Below, in pieces: positions 24,311 to 35,407 of a DNA stretch of 52,004 nucleotides. The DNA is from Rhizopus sp. PT2906. Taxonomy: Eukaryota > Mucoromycota > Mucoromycetes > Mucorales > Rhizopodaceae. Location: NCBI GenBank assembly GCA_025529335.1, contig JAMYHX010000300.1, positions 1 to 52,004 on the forward strand. Reading direction: 5' to 3'. The notes beneath the pieces are model-generated. The model had not been told where the DNA came from. It saw only the letters and a list, made by a program, of their open reading frames with translations, and did no database searches. Made by a program: the position numbers and the translations under genes. How positions within the stretch are numbered: position 1 is the first letter of the stretch; every line of letters starts with the position of its first letter.

Positions 24311-25498
24311 ATGAAAGTTATTCAGTATCTTGCAATTGCGCTTCTTGCTGCTTTAGCAGTTTTTGCTCAAAATGAAACGACACCCAATGCGACTATTTTT
24401 GAACTCTTGAGTACAAACAACCGTACTCTTCATACTGCTCGGTTTATTGATCTCTTGAACTCTGATGCTGGCTACAGGCCTGTAATTGACCTTTTATCCA
24501 ACTCTACTGCTAATTTGACAGTGTTTGTCCCTAATGACAATACACTCAACATGATTTCCAGAGCCTACAGATCCTATAATCAAGCTCACCACATCAACTC
24601 TACTTCGGAGTATCCTCCTGCTAACTGGTCTTACCACAATGTGACAGTACTTGATGTCCTTCAGTATCATGTAGTCAATGAAAGCTTCTTATTGACTAAT
24701 TTGACCACAGGTAATGTCACAGTTGCATTCTCTATGCTGAGCAACAGTAGCATCAACCACTACATCAATTCAACTTTGCCTCTTCTTATTCAACCTAATG
24801 CCACTTATGAAAATGCTACGAATCAAACCTGGTTGGATACGAATGCCAGGTATCTCAGATTCCACGTTGGTAACGGTGTGAATTCCTCCACTGTCATCAA
24901 TAAGGATTTGAATGCAACAAATGGCCATATAAACATTATTCAATCTGGCAAGTATATACCACATATATGTATTCTAAAACTAATAATATGCTATAGTGCT
25001 CATTCCTCCTTTGGAACCATCTGTTGTAATTCCCGAAGTCAGAAATGTTTCTTACCTTGCCGAAGCCTTACACAGGTATCCAATGTTGAATGAAACTTTA
25101 AATAATGCCACCAATGTAAGTTTTAGACTTATTTTTTGAACAGAGACTGATTGTCTTTTTATGATTAGTTTACCATCTTTGCTCCTGATTCGAGATCATT
25201 CCAGTTGTCGCAAGCTGAGGGTATGGACAATGATACTCTCAGACAATTGGCACTTTCTCACATCGTCTATGGTCTATATTTTACTACCAACTTTACTCAA
25301 AATGCTACAATCAATAACGGTGAATTCAATCTGACCACCTTCAATAATAATGCCACCTTGCCAGCTTCTGTTAATGCCACTAGTTCTCAAATTACATTGA
25401 ACGGTACTGCCAAAGTCATTCGATCCAACATTCTCTTCAATAACGGCATCATGCATATCATTGATCGCCCTCTTAACATTACTAATGCTACTGCCTAA
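24311..25498 (+). CDS. Secreted FAS1 (fasciclin) domain protein
   Basis: Exons 24311-24947, 24997-25115 and 25169-25498 give about 361 aa. The first intron uses a GC donor (GCAAGT) and the second is GT-AG. The N-terminus MKVIQYLAIALLAALAVFAQ is a clear signal peptide. Two FAS1 domains follow: TVFVPNDNTL and LQYHVVN in the first, FTIFAPDSRSF and LALSHIVYG in the second, with a final VIRSNILFNNGIMHIIDRPL strand. Many N-glycosylation sequons (NxT/S) are present. Fungal FAS1 proteins are extracellular or cell-wall adhesion-type proteins. No GPI signal or membrane anchor is evident at the C-terminus, so secretion into the wall or medium is inferred. It converges on the enoyl-CoA hydratase gene, leaving 71 bp between stops. 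Confidence 0.9.
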
Positions 25499-25569
25499 CT
25501 TATCCATTTCTTTGTTAAAATAAAAATAGCACGTCTTTTTGCGTGCCATGTTCAAAAGGTATAAAGCTT

Positions 25570-26877
25570 TTATTTATGAGTGAATTTGGCGGCTCTCTTT
25601 TCAGCAAAAGCACCCATGCCTTCAATTTGATCAGCCTATTTTTAGTTTAAATTTTAGTATTTTTGATATATTTTATATGAATTAACTTACAGTTCCAAAA
25701 AGAGATTGGAAGAGGATACGTTCCCAGCGCAAACCGGAAGAAAGAGATACTTCAAATGCTACACATAATTTTAAAGTTAGGCAAAGTGTGTGTGTGTACG
25801 ATAAACTAGATGGCCACACTTACATTTGTTGATAAGCTCCTTAGCCATGCGAACGGAAGGTTGACTCATGCTGGCAATAACATTACCAGTCTTGACAGCT
25901 TCATCAACAAGATTCTCGGCAGGCAAAACCTTGCTAACAAGGCCTATATATAAAGAAATACGTGGTTAGGGGATTTCTTTCCTTTTCTCTCTCTCTCTCT
26001 CTCTCTTACCAGATTGCAAAGCTTCTTGAGCATTCAAGTTGAAGGAGCCAGTCAAGACCATTTCCATGGCCTTGGATTTACCAACAGCTTTCACAAGACG
26101 TTGAGTACCACCAGCACCAGGAATGATACCCAACTTAATTTCAGGTTGACCGAAAACAGCTTTTTCACCAGCATAAATGATCTAAGAGAAAATATGAGAT
26201 ACGATGAAATAATAAGAACTTATAGATCATACGTCACACATCATGGCCAATTCACAACCACCACCGAGCTAAAAAAAAAATAAGAATATTGTCAAGATCA
26301 CTAGCTATATCAGATGTGTGTAACTTACAGCATAGCCGTTGACGGCAGCAATGATTGGCTTGCTGATGTCAACCATATGAGCCCAGTGACCCAAGAAGTT
26401 CTTCTTGTAAGTATCAACATACTTGAAGTCCTTCATTTCCTTAATATCAGCACCAGCTTTCATTGAGAGAGAAAGAGAGAGGGAGGTGAATGATGTATAA
26501 CAGAATAAGAGTTTTTACTTACCAGCAAAAGCCTTTTGAGAACCAGTGATGACGATAGCACCAATATTGTCATCAGCATCATACTTATCAAGAGCATCAT
26601 TGACTTCATGGAATAAGTCACTGCACAACGCATTCAATGCCTTTGGACGGTTCAAGGTGATCAATCCAACCTTGTCTCTTGTTTCTGTCAAGATATGAGT
26701 ATAACCGGAGTCATTGGTAGAAGTAGCCTCTATATTGAAATTGATAAGAACTCTAGACGCGTCTATTTTTATTGAATGTTTACGTCTTTGAACGAAGGAA
26801 GTAGAGAAAGCTCTAGCTGTGAGCTTGCTACAAGTCAAAGGTCTAACGATAGCAGGACTAACCAAGTTTCTGAGCAT
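25570..26877 (-). CDS. Mitochondrial short-chain enoyl-CoA hydratase (ECHS1-like)
   Basis: Seven exons: 26877-26523, 26456-26329, 26268-26233 (only 36 nt), 26181-26010, 25943-25824, 25758-25691 and 25635-25570. The product is 314 aa. The N-terminus (MLRNLVSPAIVRPLTCSKLTARAFSTS, here split by its Arg/Ser-rich character) looks like a mitochondrial presequence. Crotonase motifs are complete: LITLNRPKALNAL, AGADIKEM, the oxyanion loop NGYALGGGCELAMMCD, and GQPEIKLGIIPGAGGTQRL, which carries both catalytic Glu positions (ELA and PEI). It hydrates trans-2-enoyl-CoA to (3S)-hydroxyacyl-CoA in mitochondrial beta-oxidation and amino-acid breakdown. It ends in EKRAAKFTHK and has no peroxisomal SKL-type signal. 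A CT microsatellite lies in the intron between exons 4 and 5. Confidence 0.95.
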
Positions 26878-27166
26878 CTTTTAAAATGTATGGAAATGAA
26901 AAAGAAAAAAAAAGAAAAAAAAAACTCAAAAAAGGACGAGCTTATTTTTGTGCATTACGGAACTTGATTTTTAGTCATCAGATGGGTAAAAGCAGTAAAT
27001 GTTATGCATTCAGTGCTTATGGAAAGTATTTTACTAACCAACTTTATTCACTTGTCTTTTATAATATTCAAAGTGAAATCAATGGGCACTTTATGTTATA
27101 AAATTGAATGGTATATGGTCAAGTCGCGTCTAATGCATTTTCCCATGGCAGCTAAATTTCCCACGG

Positions 27167-28026
27167 TTAGCTAAAGAAGTGGATGTAGCCTAGAAGTTAA
27201 TAATAAGACAGTCAGATTATGATTTGAATGTTTTGGTAGTTCTTACCCAGCACTAAAGTACCAGCACCCGTGATGGTACCGATCATGTACTGTAATATCT
27301 GTAGTTTGATTGTCTCCATCTGTCTTTTTAATGCCTGTATCTCATTTTCAATTTTAGTGTCTGTTTCTTGTAATCTATTATGCTGTTCAACAGATTCATC
27401 TCTAATACGTCCCTTGTCCAAGTTTAGATCTAATCGAACACCTGCTTGACTGCGTGTAATTTCTTCTCTTAGTATCTTTTTCAGTTTCTCAATCTCTCCT
27501 TTTAGTCTCTCGTTGGCAAACTTGACTTCCTCCACATCCCTTCTTTCCATCGCTTGTATTTCATTTTTAAGTTTTACAAAGTCTTGCTTGTACCGTTCAA
27601 TGGTCTAAACATGATAAACTTTGTAAAAGCAAAAAAAAAAAGACAATGAATTTTACCTTTTCCTGATCTGCTTTACTCACCAAGTTGCTTGTCACATTGA
27701 TGGTGCTAGAAGAGGGTTAAGATATAGGCTGTATAATAATAACTTTACCTTTCTTCAACTACATCATCTAAGGCGTGAATGATAGTATTAGCCTGTACTG
27801 CCGAAAATCCTTCTTTTTCTAATAAACGAGCGAATCTTTCGGCATCAAAGTATGGCATGTTTAGTTTGGGATCTGGCTTTGATGCAGCTCTTGTTCTTAA
27901 TCTTCTTGTAGTATTGATGGATGAATAAAGTCGATAATCTATAGTTTAACATGTTCAATTGTCACAATCTCTAGAGCATTTTTATTTCTTATTACTTAAT
28001 GTCCATAGCTTTTTTGAAAGGTTCAT
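27167..28026 (-). CDS. Mitochondrial coiled-coil membrane protein, Fmp32/MCUR1/CCDC90 (DUF1640) family
   Basis: Exons 28026-27996, 27938-27749, 27705-27657, 27604-27247 and 27189-27167 join in phase and give about 216 aa. The start MNLSKKLWTLNYRLYSS is rich in basic and hydroxylated residues, as in a mitochondrial presequence. FDAERFARLLEKEGFSAVQA, then ALDDVVEE, then the diagnostic LDLNLDKGRIRDE identify the DUF1640 family. A long coiled coil precedes a single C-terminal membrane segment (MIGTITGAGTLVLGYIHFFS). Yeast Fmp32 affects cytochrome oxidase assembly and animal MCUR1 acts with the calcium uniporter. Which role applies here is unknown. Reading through the last donor would give an alternative end at 27212 (VLGKNYQNIQIII), which fits the family less well than the spliced end. 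Confidence 0.83.
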
Positions 28027-28370
28027 CTCTATAAGAATAAGAAAAAAGAAAAAAAAAAAGAAAAGGTGACGGTTTACGAATATCTTGACATCATTTTACT
28101 TCTTTTGTTGGTGTTGATAGTTCAGCAACTTCGATACCTTATAGGTTAGTAAAGATAGAAGGGCGTATGCCAAGAGAAGCTATTTTTATTATGCTCCAAT
28201 CATAATAATTCACCTTTTTAATGTCAAAGAGTGTCTTGGTGTACCTGATTATGACGAAAGGGCCTTTGATAAAAATAGAATAATTTAAGGTCCGTTATAC
28301 CAAAAATAAAAGTTTATCATTTACAATAAGAAGATAGAATATACAAGAGATAACATTATATAGAAAAATA

Positions 28371-29354
28371 TTAAAAGTTATGAGCATTATAATGTGCTTG
28401 TTCTGGAGTAGGCATCACATGCTGAGGAGTGGGCATGGGAGAAAATTGTACTGGTGGACTAGTGTGGTATTGGTTCGTAGGCTGATATTGACCTACATTG
28501 TGGCCATCATAAGGAGAGTGTGGCTGGTATTGAGGCTGTTGATACTGAACGGGGTCATTGAAAGGTGAACTTTCATGTTGATAATGATCGTCTTCTTGAT
28601 AAGCAGGTCTAGTATATCCAGCAGGAGGATCCTCTTCTAATTTTGTTTGCTTACTCATTCTATGCTCCTTCAATCGTTGTTGAATATCCTGCTTTTCTTT
28701 CCAAAATGCAATCACAGTACATAATAAAGTCGATACCCAAATAAGACAGGTAATCCAAACAAATGCAGTGGTGACTTTAGCGAGGTTACACTAACCATCG
28801 GATGTTACTTACTTTATCTATTATTACTATTGTTTTTTTAAAAAATACCTGTGTTCCCCAAGCACTAACATATGAATCACCATATGTCTTCCGTAAGCTA
28901 CTATCCACAGCACAATTGGAAGAATCATTAGAGTGTACTGCAGTAGCGATACCAGCAGTAGCCCAAAGAAAAGAGTTGAAACCACAAAATATCAAATTGG
29001 TACGGTTTTTCATACAGAATTTACCAGGCTTTCTGAACTTGTTATGATGTTCGTACATATAAGGGAAATAGACCAAGAAGAATGGAATAGGAAGACTGAA
29101 TATACATACAAACAAAGTATAATTAGGAGCCGGTTTACCACCACCCTAATGATAGATTAGTAGCAGTATTTCTTCAATATGTCATCATTACTTACCAAAT
29201 AACGTGCTTCCGTCGCAATCAATGGAGCAACGACGCAGATTGTCAATAGAGTAGTAGCCAATGTGATCAAATGAAGCACCTTTTTAGCAGTGTCTAATCG
29301 ATTCGATGTCTTTTCTGATAAATCTACAGGAACTTCTAGATTGAATTTGCTCAT
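28371..29354 (-). CDS. Tetraspan membrane protein, MARVEL-like, with Pro/Gln/Tyr-rich tail
   Basis: Exons 29354-29196, 29145-28849 and 28790-28371 give 291 aa. Four hydrophobic segments are visible: VLHLITLATTLLTICVVAPL, LFVCIFSLPIPFFLVYFPYM, LIFCGFNSFLWATAGIATAV, and AFVWITCLIWVSTLLCTVIA. A loop before the fourth contains conserved-looking Cys residues and the stretch SSLRKTYGDSYVSAWGTQ. This 4-TM pattern with a small Cys loop matches fungal MARVEL-domain proteins of the plasma membrane. The cytoplasmic tail of about 95 residues is rich in Pro, Gln, Tyr and His. A specific role is not visible. The start lies 164 bp from the divergent TM9SF gene. Confidence 0.75.
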
Positions 29355-29518
29355 TCTGAAAGATAATAAAGAAGAAAAAAAAGAAAAGAATAAGGGCTGA
29401 GGGTATTAAATATTTTTCGTTGCCAAGGTGATACAGTGATTCAGCCTCTTTTGGCCCTAGTTGGTTTAACCAAAAATATTGGTATTCTTTTTATATTTAT
29501 TCGTTAAACCAGCCCATA

Positions 29519-31759
29519 ATGACTTATAAAGTCATTTTTAGTCTTCTTCTTCTTTTCCAGTCTATACTTGCCTTCAGCCAAGAAGGTTATAGACCAGGAG
29601 AGACGATACCACTTTACTATAATAAGATATTCTCTTTAAAGAATCCATTGACATACAGTATTCAGTCATTACCTTTCATCTGTCCTACATCATCTCCAAG
29701 AAAGAAGAGTTTACTTGTATATGATCAAGATCTCAGAGGGGATAGACTGACTCAGAGCAACTATAAAGTAATAGCGGGTTGCAACAAAGGATTCTCTCTG
29801 GTTTACTCATCAGTTTTAGATTAACGTACTCGAGGATCAAGAATGTAAATTACTATGCAGACAATTTCTCAAAGTGGAGGATGCCATCCTGCTGGGTGAC
29901 TTGATACGAGATGAATATCAAGTTGAATGGTAAGAGTACATATAAAAATACTCTCTACATTGGCATAAATCAAAGAATATCTACAGGGAATTAGACAGTA
30001 TGCCTGGTGCTACTGTATCCTATACCAATGAAGAGCCAGAGCATAAGTACAGAATAGGATTTCCATTAGGATTCAAGAGCGGCAATGCATACTATCTCAA
30101 TAATCACGTTATTATACAAATACTCTATGATATTAACGATGCAGGAAGATGTCGCATTATGGGGTTTGAAATTTATCCAGATTCGTAAGGACAGACCATC
30201 GTTTTGAGTATTATTGGGCTCATTTGTCTTTAGTATTTCAGAAGGAGAGTGCACAAAAAAGAGTGTAGATTATGATCATCAAAAGATTGTCGAACGAAGA
30301 TCTACAGTATCATATACTTACTCAGTCAGATGGAAGCAAGTAAACAACGTCAATAATCGCTGGGATGCCTTCTTATTATCACCTAATCCGGAAAGACATC
30401 TTTATGCATCCATAAACAGTATGATTGTCACAATTATATCATGGTCAATGGTGGGATTTATCTTGTTCAAGACAAGACATCGTCGAAGCAACTCAAACCA
30501 AAATGATAAAGATATCAAGGTATAAAAAAAGAAGAATGAAACGTAATAAAGAAAACTGAAAGACAAAAAGGTATATGACGACGTAGAGGATTATGTTGGA
30601 TGGAAGTTGATCTATCGAGATGTGTTCAGAAGACCTGTTTATGGTGGTTTATTAACGCCATTAATGGGAACTGGTATCCAATTATTAGTGATCGCTCTTG
30701 GTATACTCACAGCGCTCTACATGGGATGGTATCACCCAGCCGAGCCCACTTTGCTCACTCGACGGGCTACTGCTTTATTTTTGCTTGGAAGGTTAGTATG
30801 TGCAACAGACATGAGAGGAAGTATTAACAACATTTGGACTTTTCAGTTTTCCTGCTGGGTATTGGAGTGCTAGGGTTTATAAAGTGTTTAGGGGCAAAGC
30901 ATGGGTACTGAACAGCCTTCTGGTAAGGTTTGTAGTTTTATGAAATGATTTGACTAGTAAATATTTTGTAGACATCGAGCATCGTGGCAAGCATTTTCTT
31001 GTGTGTCTTGCTTATTATTAGCATCCTCGCATGGACTCAGCAATCTTCACTTGCCATCTCTTTTAATGGCTGGCTGTCACTCATTTCTTTAGATATCTTT
31101 TTGACAGTGCCTTTGACTTTAATAGGATCTTATTTGGGTGAAAGAAAGGATAGAATTGAGTACCCATCAAGGACTACACAAATTCCTAGAATGATACCTG
31201 CCAAGCGATGGTATCAACTCAACCTTATTAGGCAAGTGTATATATTTCTCGTAGGTATGTTTTACTAAATCAAATAACAACAGAGTGATCCTAGGTGGTG
31301 TCATACCGTTTTCAGTCATCTATCTGAATTGGCATGACTACCTGTCTTCATCTATAAAAGGAGAATTTATGTTATCTATCAATTATACGATACAGTGTAT
31401 GACATGCCTACTGACAACTACTTCAGCTGTCACTATTATCTTGGTATTTTTACAATTATGCACAGAAGATTATCTTTGGTGGTGGCAATCGTTCATGATT
31501 GGTGGATCTTCTGCCATTTACATGTTTATGTAAGTTTAACAAAAGAAAAGTAATAATGTAGTAAGCTGACAATATCTATAGTTATGGTGTATTTTATTTT
31601 ATGCAGCATTCGCCTCTTCAAGGGCTTGGTAGTTTTATTTACATTGTTCATCTATTGATGAGCTGTAGTTTATTAGGGCTATGTACAGGCACACTTGGTT
31701 TCTTGAGTGCATATGTCTTTATACAGCATATTTATTCAACAGTAAAGGTAGAAGTGTAG
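29519..31759 (+). CDS. Transmembrane 9 superfamily protein (nonaspanin, TM9SF/EMP70)
   Basis: Nine exons: 29519-29767, 29820-29929, 29987-30184, 30234-30519, 30571-30791, 30847-30922, 30972-31231, 31284-31529 and 31582-31759. They give about 607 aa in phase. The N-terminal signal peptide is MTYKVIFSLLLLFQSILAFS. The lumenal domain includes YRPGETIPLYYNKIFSLKNP and ends with the SVRWKQVNNVNNRWDAF region. Nine C-terminal membrane helices follow, with typical motifs DYVGWKLIYRDVFRRP, FPAGYWSARVYKVF, and EDYLWWWQSF. The C-terminal end KVEV resembles the KxD/E-type COPI/Golgi retention signals of this family. TM9SF proteins act in Golgi/endosome trafficking and adhesion. The intron after 31231 starts with GC (GCAAGT) and not GT. 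The gene converges with the Tvp15-like gene. Confidence 0.92.
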
Positions 31760-31899
31760 TTCTTCCTCTCATCTTCTTTAACTCACAGTGTGCTAGGTTG
31801 ATTAAAACAATAACAATAATAATAATAAAAAAGTTCTATACAGGTAGCCTTTGATGCATTTCACTCTATATAATAAAAAGAGGTTAAAAAGGTGCTAAA

Positions 31900-32485
31900 C
31901 TAGAGAACAATGTTACGTACGATTGGCTGTGTATTATTGTTCCTTGAGCGAGATAGATCTAATCCTTCAGCAGAAATATCATTCCAATTTCTCCAATTGA
32001 CATATAGTGGCTGTGGCTGAGGAAAATTGGATAGAAATGACAGAATGATGTATAATAAACCTGTAGCTAATACCAATGTTCCTGCTACAATATTTATAAT
32101 ATTGACATCAAGTACTAAGCATCCAAAGCTATATATATAAGAATGAGTAGAGTGTGTATATTTAAACTCATGCATACAATATCATGATGAATCCTCTTCC
32201 TCTGTGTGTAGTTAGAAAATAGAAATAAATGATTGAATATTTGATTTCTTGTAGCTCATTTATGATCAATAAACCAGCCATGATACTTGAGTATAATGAG
32301 CATAAATATCTTTTTTTTTTTTTTTTTTTTTTTGCTTACATGCCATATATACCCATCACTATTGCTGCAAAATCACCATGTAAACATTTGAATACGATAG
32401 TGACAATAATGAAAAGGTCTAAAAGGATATTAACTGCATTTAAAATTAAACAGATAATGCGTTCTACTTTTGACCTTGAAATCAT
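31900..32485 (-). CDS. Small Golgi-type membrane protein, Tvp15/COPI-associated-like
   Basis: Exons 32485-32340, 32309-32178 and 32128-31900 join in phase and give 168 aa. Four hydrophobic stretches are separated by short loops (for example ILLDLFIIVTIVFKCL, SSIMAGLLIINEL, GTLVLATGLLYIILSFL). The sequence FLTTHRGRGFIMIFFGCLVL resembles the conserved RGRG..I..G segment of the COPI-associated/Tvp15 family of Golgi vesicle proteins. The assignment rests on this motif and the 4-TM layout only. The first intron is just 30 nt (32339-32310), nearly all A on the coding strand, so either it is unusual or the homopolymer has been miscounted. The gene is divergent from the coiled-coil gene at 32831. Confidence 0.6.
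32311..32333. repeat. Poly-T tract, 23 nt, filling an intron
   Basis: A T23 run occupies almost the whole 30-nt first intron of the Tvp15-like gene. The exon joins on both sides keep frame and sense. Confidence 0.9.
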
Positions 32486-32830
32486 TTCTAAAGCAAATAC
32501 AAAAAAAGGGGGGGAATAATAACATTATTTTAAATAGTAGCAATTGTTTTTATTATAGACTAAATAAAGCAATAAAGCGGATACTACAATCATCTCTCTC
32601 TCTCTATTGATAAATGGTTGTAACACTCTCTCATCAACTTATGCTGCATTATTTGTCTCCTCTTTCTCCTTTTTCTATAAAAGTTAATGCACATATAAAG
32701 ATCATATATGTATATTTAAAAAAATGGCAGAGAGTGGCTCAAGAAAATGGGTTAAATAACCATTTTTAAAAGCTCAGATAATTTAAATGTTGCATTTTAT
32801 TTCCGTGACCTCGAAAAAAGAAGAAGCAAA
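32486..32830. other. Divergent promoter region (345 bp)
   Basis: Lies between the Tvp15-like start (32485, minus) and the coiled-coil start (32831, plus). It is AT-rich with a short CT run near 32595-32605. No specific site recognised. Confidence 0.5.
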
Positions 32831-33199
32831 ATGTCGTTTAATCAAGAGATTCAGAGATTAGAACTACAAATCAAGGAAATCAAACAAGAGATTCAACAAG
32901 AAGGAGACAAAGTCAAGGATAAAACAGAACAATTGAATGATTTACATAAAGAAAGACAAGAAAAAGAAAATCTATTAAACCTTGAAAAAAAGGTTCAAGA
33001 AATGTTTAATGAACTATATCAAAAAGCAGAAAGAAAGATGAATTTGGTTGAAGAATTGGAAAGTAAAGGGCTTTTGGATGAATCTAACAGACAAGATGTA
33101 GTGACAGAATTCATAAAAGACAAGGATGATAAGATCGCATCTCTCAATAAGCAAATAGAAGACAAACAAAGAGATCTCCAAAGATTAAATAAAAATTAA
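32831..33199 (+). CDS. Small coiled-coil protein of unknown function
   Basis: A single open frame of 122 aa, preceded by an A-rich start context (GAAGCAAAATG). The product is almost entirely charged heptad-like helix (MSFNQEIQRLELQIKEIKQE onward), with a short break at LESKGLLDESNRQ and a second coil ending DLQRLNKN. It has no signal peptide, membrane segment or catalytic motif. Prefoldin-like or other small coiled-coil scaffolds are possible, but nothing in the sequence decides. The ATG lies 61 bp before the pantothenate kinase ATG region begins, on the same strand. I regard it as real from length, codon sense and gene spacing. Confidence 0.65.
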   Translation: MSFNQEIQRLELQIKEIKQEIQQEGDKVKDKTEQLNDLHKERQEKENLLNLEKKVQEMFNELYQKAERKMNLVEELESKGLLDESNRQDVVTEFIKDKDDKIASLNKQIEDKQRDLQRLNKN

Positions 33200-33260
33200 A
33201 ACTCATACACACATTCGCACACTGTTATTCTCCCCCCGTCTCTTTCTTTTCGCTTTAGTC

Positions 33261-34619
33261 ATGAACAAAGATAAAATTTCAATCATGAATCTTGATGGAG
33301 CTTCTGTCTCTGAAGCTACATTTGCTGCTCACGAAACAAGAGATATCGTTTTACCCAATCAAAACGAACATGTTGCCCATGTGGCTATAGATGTATGATG
33401 TTATCACATTTACAAACTCTTTCTCATCAACTCTCTCTATTGTTATAGATTGGCGGCTCTTTGGCAAAGATAGTTTATTTTACTTCTTCAGCAAATAGAA
33501 AAGGAGGTAGACTTCACTTTAAGAAATTCGAAACAGAGAAAATAGACGAGTGCATTGATTATGTTGCTGCATTGATGGCCGATGCCAGACTTGAACCGCG
33601 TAATAACAACAATAACCTCGTGCTAAAAGCAACGGGAGGTGGAGCTCACTTATTCTATGATAAGCTGAAAGAAAGATTATCTGGCGTAATAATTGAAAAA
33701 GAGGATGAGATGGACTGTCTTATTACAGGTATAATATAAATCCATATCCTTAGTTGTATTACTAATCCATTGTGATAGGATTAAACTTTTTCATTACAGA
33801 AATACCCTATGAAGTGTTTACCTATAACGAGCATGATCCTGAGCCAATGAAGTTTGAGAAAAAGGCAAATGATCTCTATCCATACATGGTAAGAATGTAT
33901 AGGGCACAACACATTGAACCAACATGTATCATATATAGTTGGTGAATATTGGGTCTGGTGTAAGTATCTTGAAGGTGACAGGTCCAGATGAATTTTCCCG
34001 CATTAGTGGTACTTCGGTAAGTATGACCGTAAGCGGATCGAGAAAAGAAAAAGGCTTATTAATATGAATAGCTTGGGGGAGGTACACTGTGGGGATTAAT
34101 GTCACTATTAACAGATGCAACATCATTTGACGGTATTGTCTGAGAGTGATAGATAATATGGATATATGACTCATGATTGTATATATAGATATGCTGGAAA
34201 TGTCAAAAACAGGTGATAATAGAAATGTAGACCTACTAGTAGGGGACATATACGGATCAGATTACTCAAAATTGGGATTAAAATCTACACGTATAGCAAG
34301 TAGCTTTGGTAAAGTGTTCAAAAAAGGGGTTCGACAAGCACAGGGTAAATTTCAATCCCCAGACATTGCAAAGAGCCTATTATTTATGGTCAGCAATAAC
34401 ATTGGACAGATTGCCTATTTAAACGCAAAGCAACATAATCTGACTCGTATATACTTTGGTGGATGCTTCATTCGAGGACACCCAATCACAATGAATACAC
34501 TTTCTTATGCCATCAACTTTTGGTCGAATGGTGAAATGAAGGCATTGTTCTTAAGACATGAAGGGCACTTGGGTGCTACAGGAGCAGTAAAGATTAAATA
34601 TTATGATTTATATACATGA
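33261..34619 (+). CDS. Pantothenate kinase (eukaryotic type II)
   Basis: Exons 33261-33392, 33449-33728, 33779-33888, 33939-34016, 34072-34132 and 34189-34619 give 363 aa. It phosphorylates pantothenate, the first and regulated step of coenzyme A synthesis, in the cytosol. Motifs of eukaryotic PanK are complete: the phosphate loop DIGGSLAKIVYF, ATGGGAHLF, NIGSGVSILKV, the LGGGTLWGL segment, GDIYGSDYSKLGLKST followed by RIASSFGKV, and the C-terminal IYFGGCFIRGHPITMNTLSY and RHEGHLGATGA. Length is normal for fungal Cab1-type enzymes. All introns are short GT-AG. Confidence 0.95.
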
Positions 34620-35407
34620 CTAAACTTTCAATTCTACACATAGTTCTTAAAGCATGGTGACGCAAAATCTCTTATAGAAATGATACATACTTAACTATAT
34701 ACACTTCTCTTCCTTTTTGTTATGGTTTCTTAAATGTGTTGTATCAAAAGGTTGTTTTACTTGTTTATGACACATGTACAGTAGAATTTTTTAAATAGTT
34801 ACTTTACAAACTGTTTATACCCTAGAACACTTTAAATAATTATATAAAAATGTTTTGGTGTAAACATTTCTTTAATGATCCTCTATTTACTGTTCTTTTA
34901 TAGACTCTTTTTATGACTTATCTGTCATAATCTTGCATTTTTGATATATTACATTTTACAAGGCTAAAAAATGACAGCTATAGTATATACAGATTACAAT
35001 CAGTGTTTATTCACTTTACTATTTCAAATGAAATATACACTTGCAGAATCTAAATGATGCCCTTGATCAACGTCAAACCAAAAGATGCCTTTATGAAAAT
35101 GACCAAATGACATTATGTGCTACAATGAGGCATTTCAATATTCAAAAGCTAAAATTACAAGTAAAAGGATAGTGGAATAATGTTAATATTTGCAAATAGG
35201 ATACACTTTAATGTATATCGCATCGCTCCTTATTGAAAAATAAATATTGGCAAATGTACAATACGAGACTCCTTTAATAAAATTGCTTTACATGATAACA
35301 AAAAAAGTGACCCAGCTCAGGGGAGCACAAACACAAGGATTTGTTTATTTTCATAAACATGTCTTTTTCTCTTTCATTTTTCTTTCTTCTTTCTTCTTCT
35401 ATACTTT
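34620..35407. other. AT-rich intergenic region
   Basis: The PanK 3' side and the Rax2 promoter. No gene or repeat recognised. A pyrimidine-rich leader (TCTTTCTTCTTTC) lies just before the ATG at 35408. Confidence 0.5.

Noticed and set aside
28380..29160. Plus-strand frames opposite the MARVEL-like gene
   Set aside because: They are antisense shadows of exons on the minus strand with no domain of their own.
29768..29820. Reading the TM9SF first exon through to the stop at 29822-29824
   Set aside because: This would end the protein after the signal region. Splicing at 29767/29820 restores the conserved lumenal sequence in frame.
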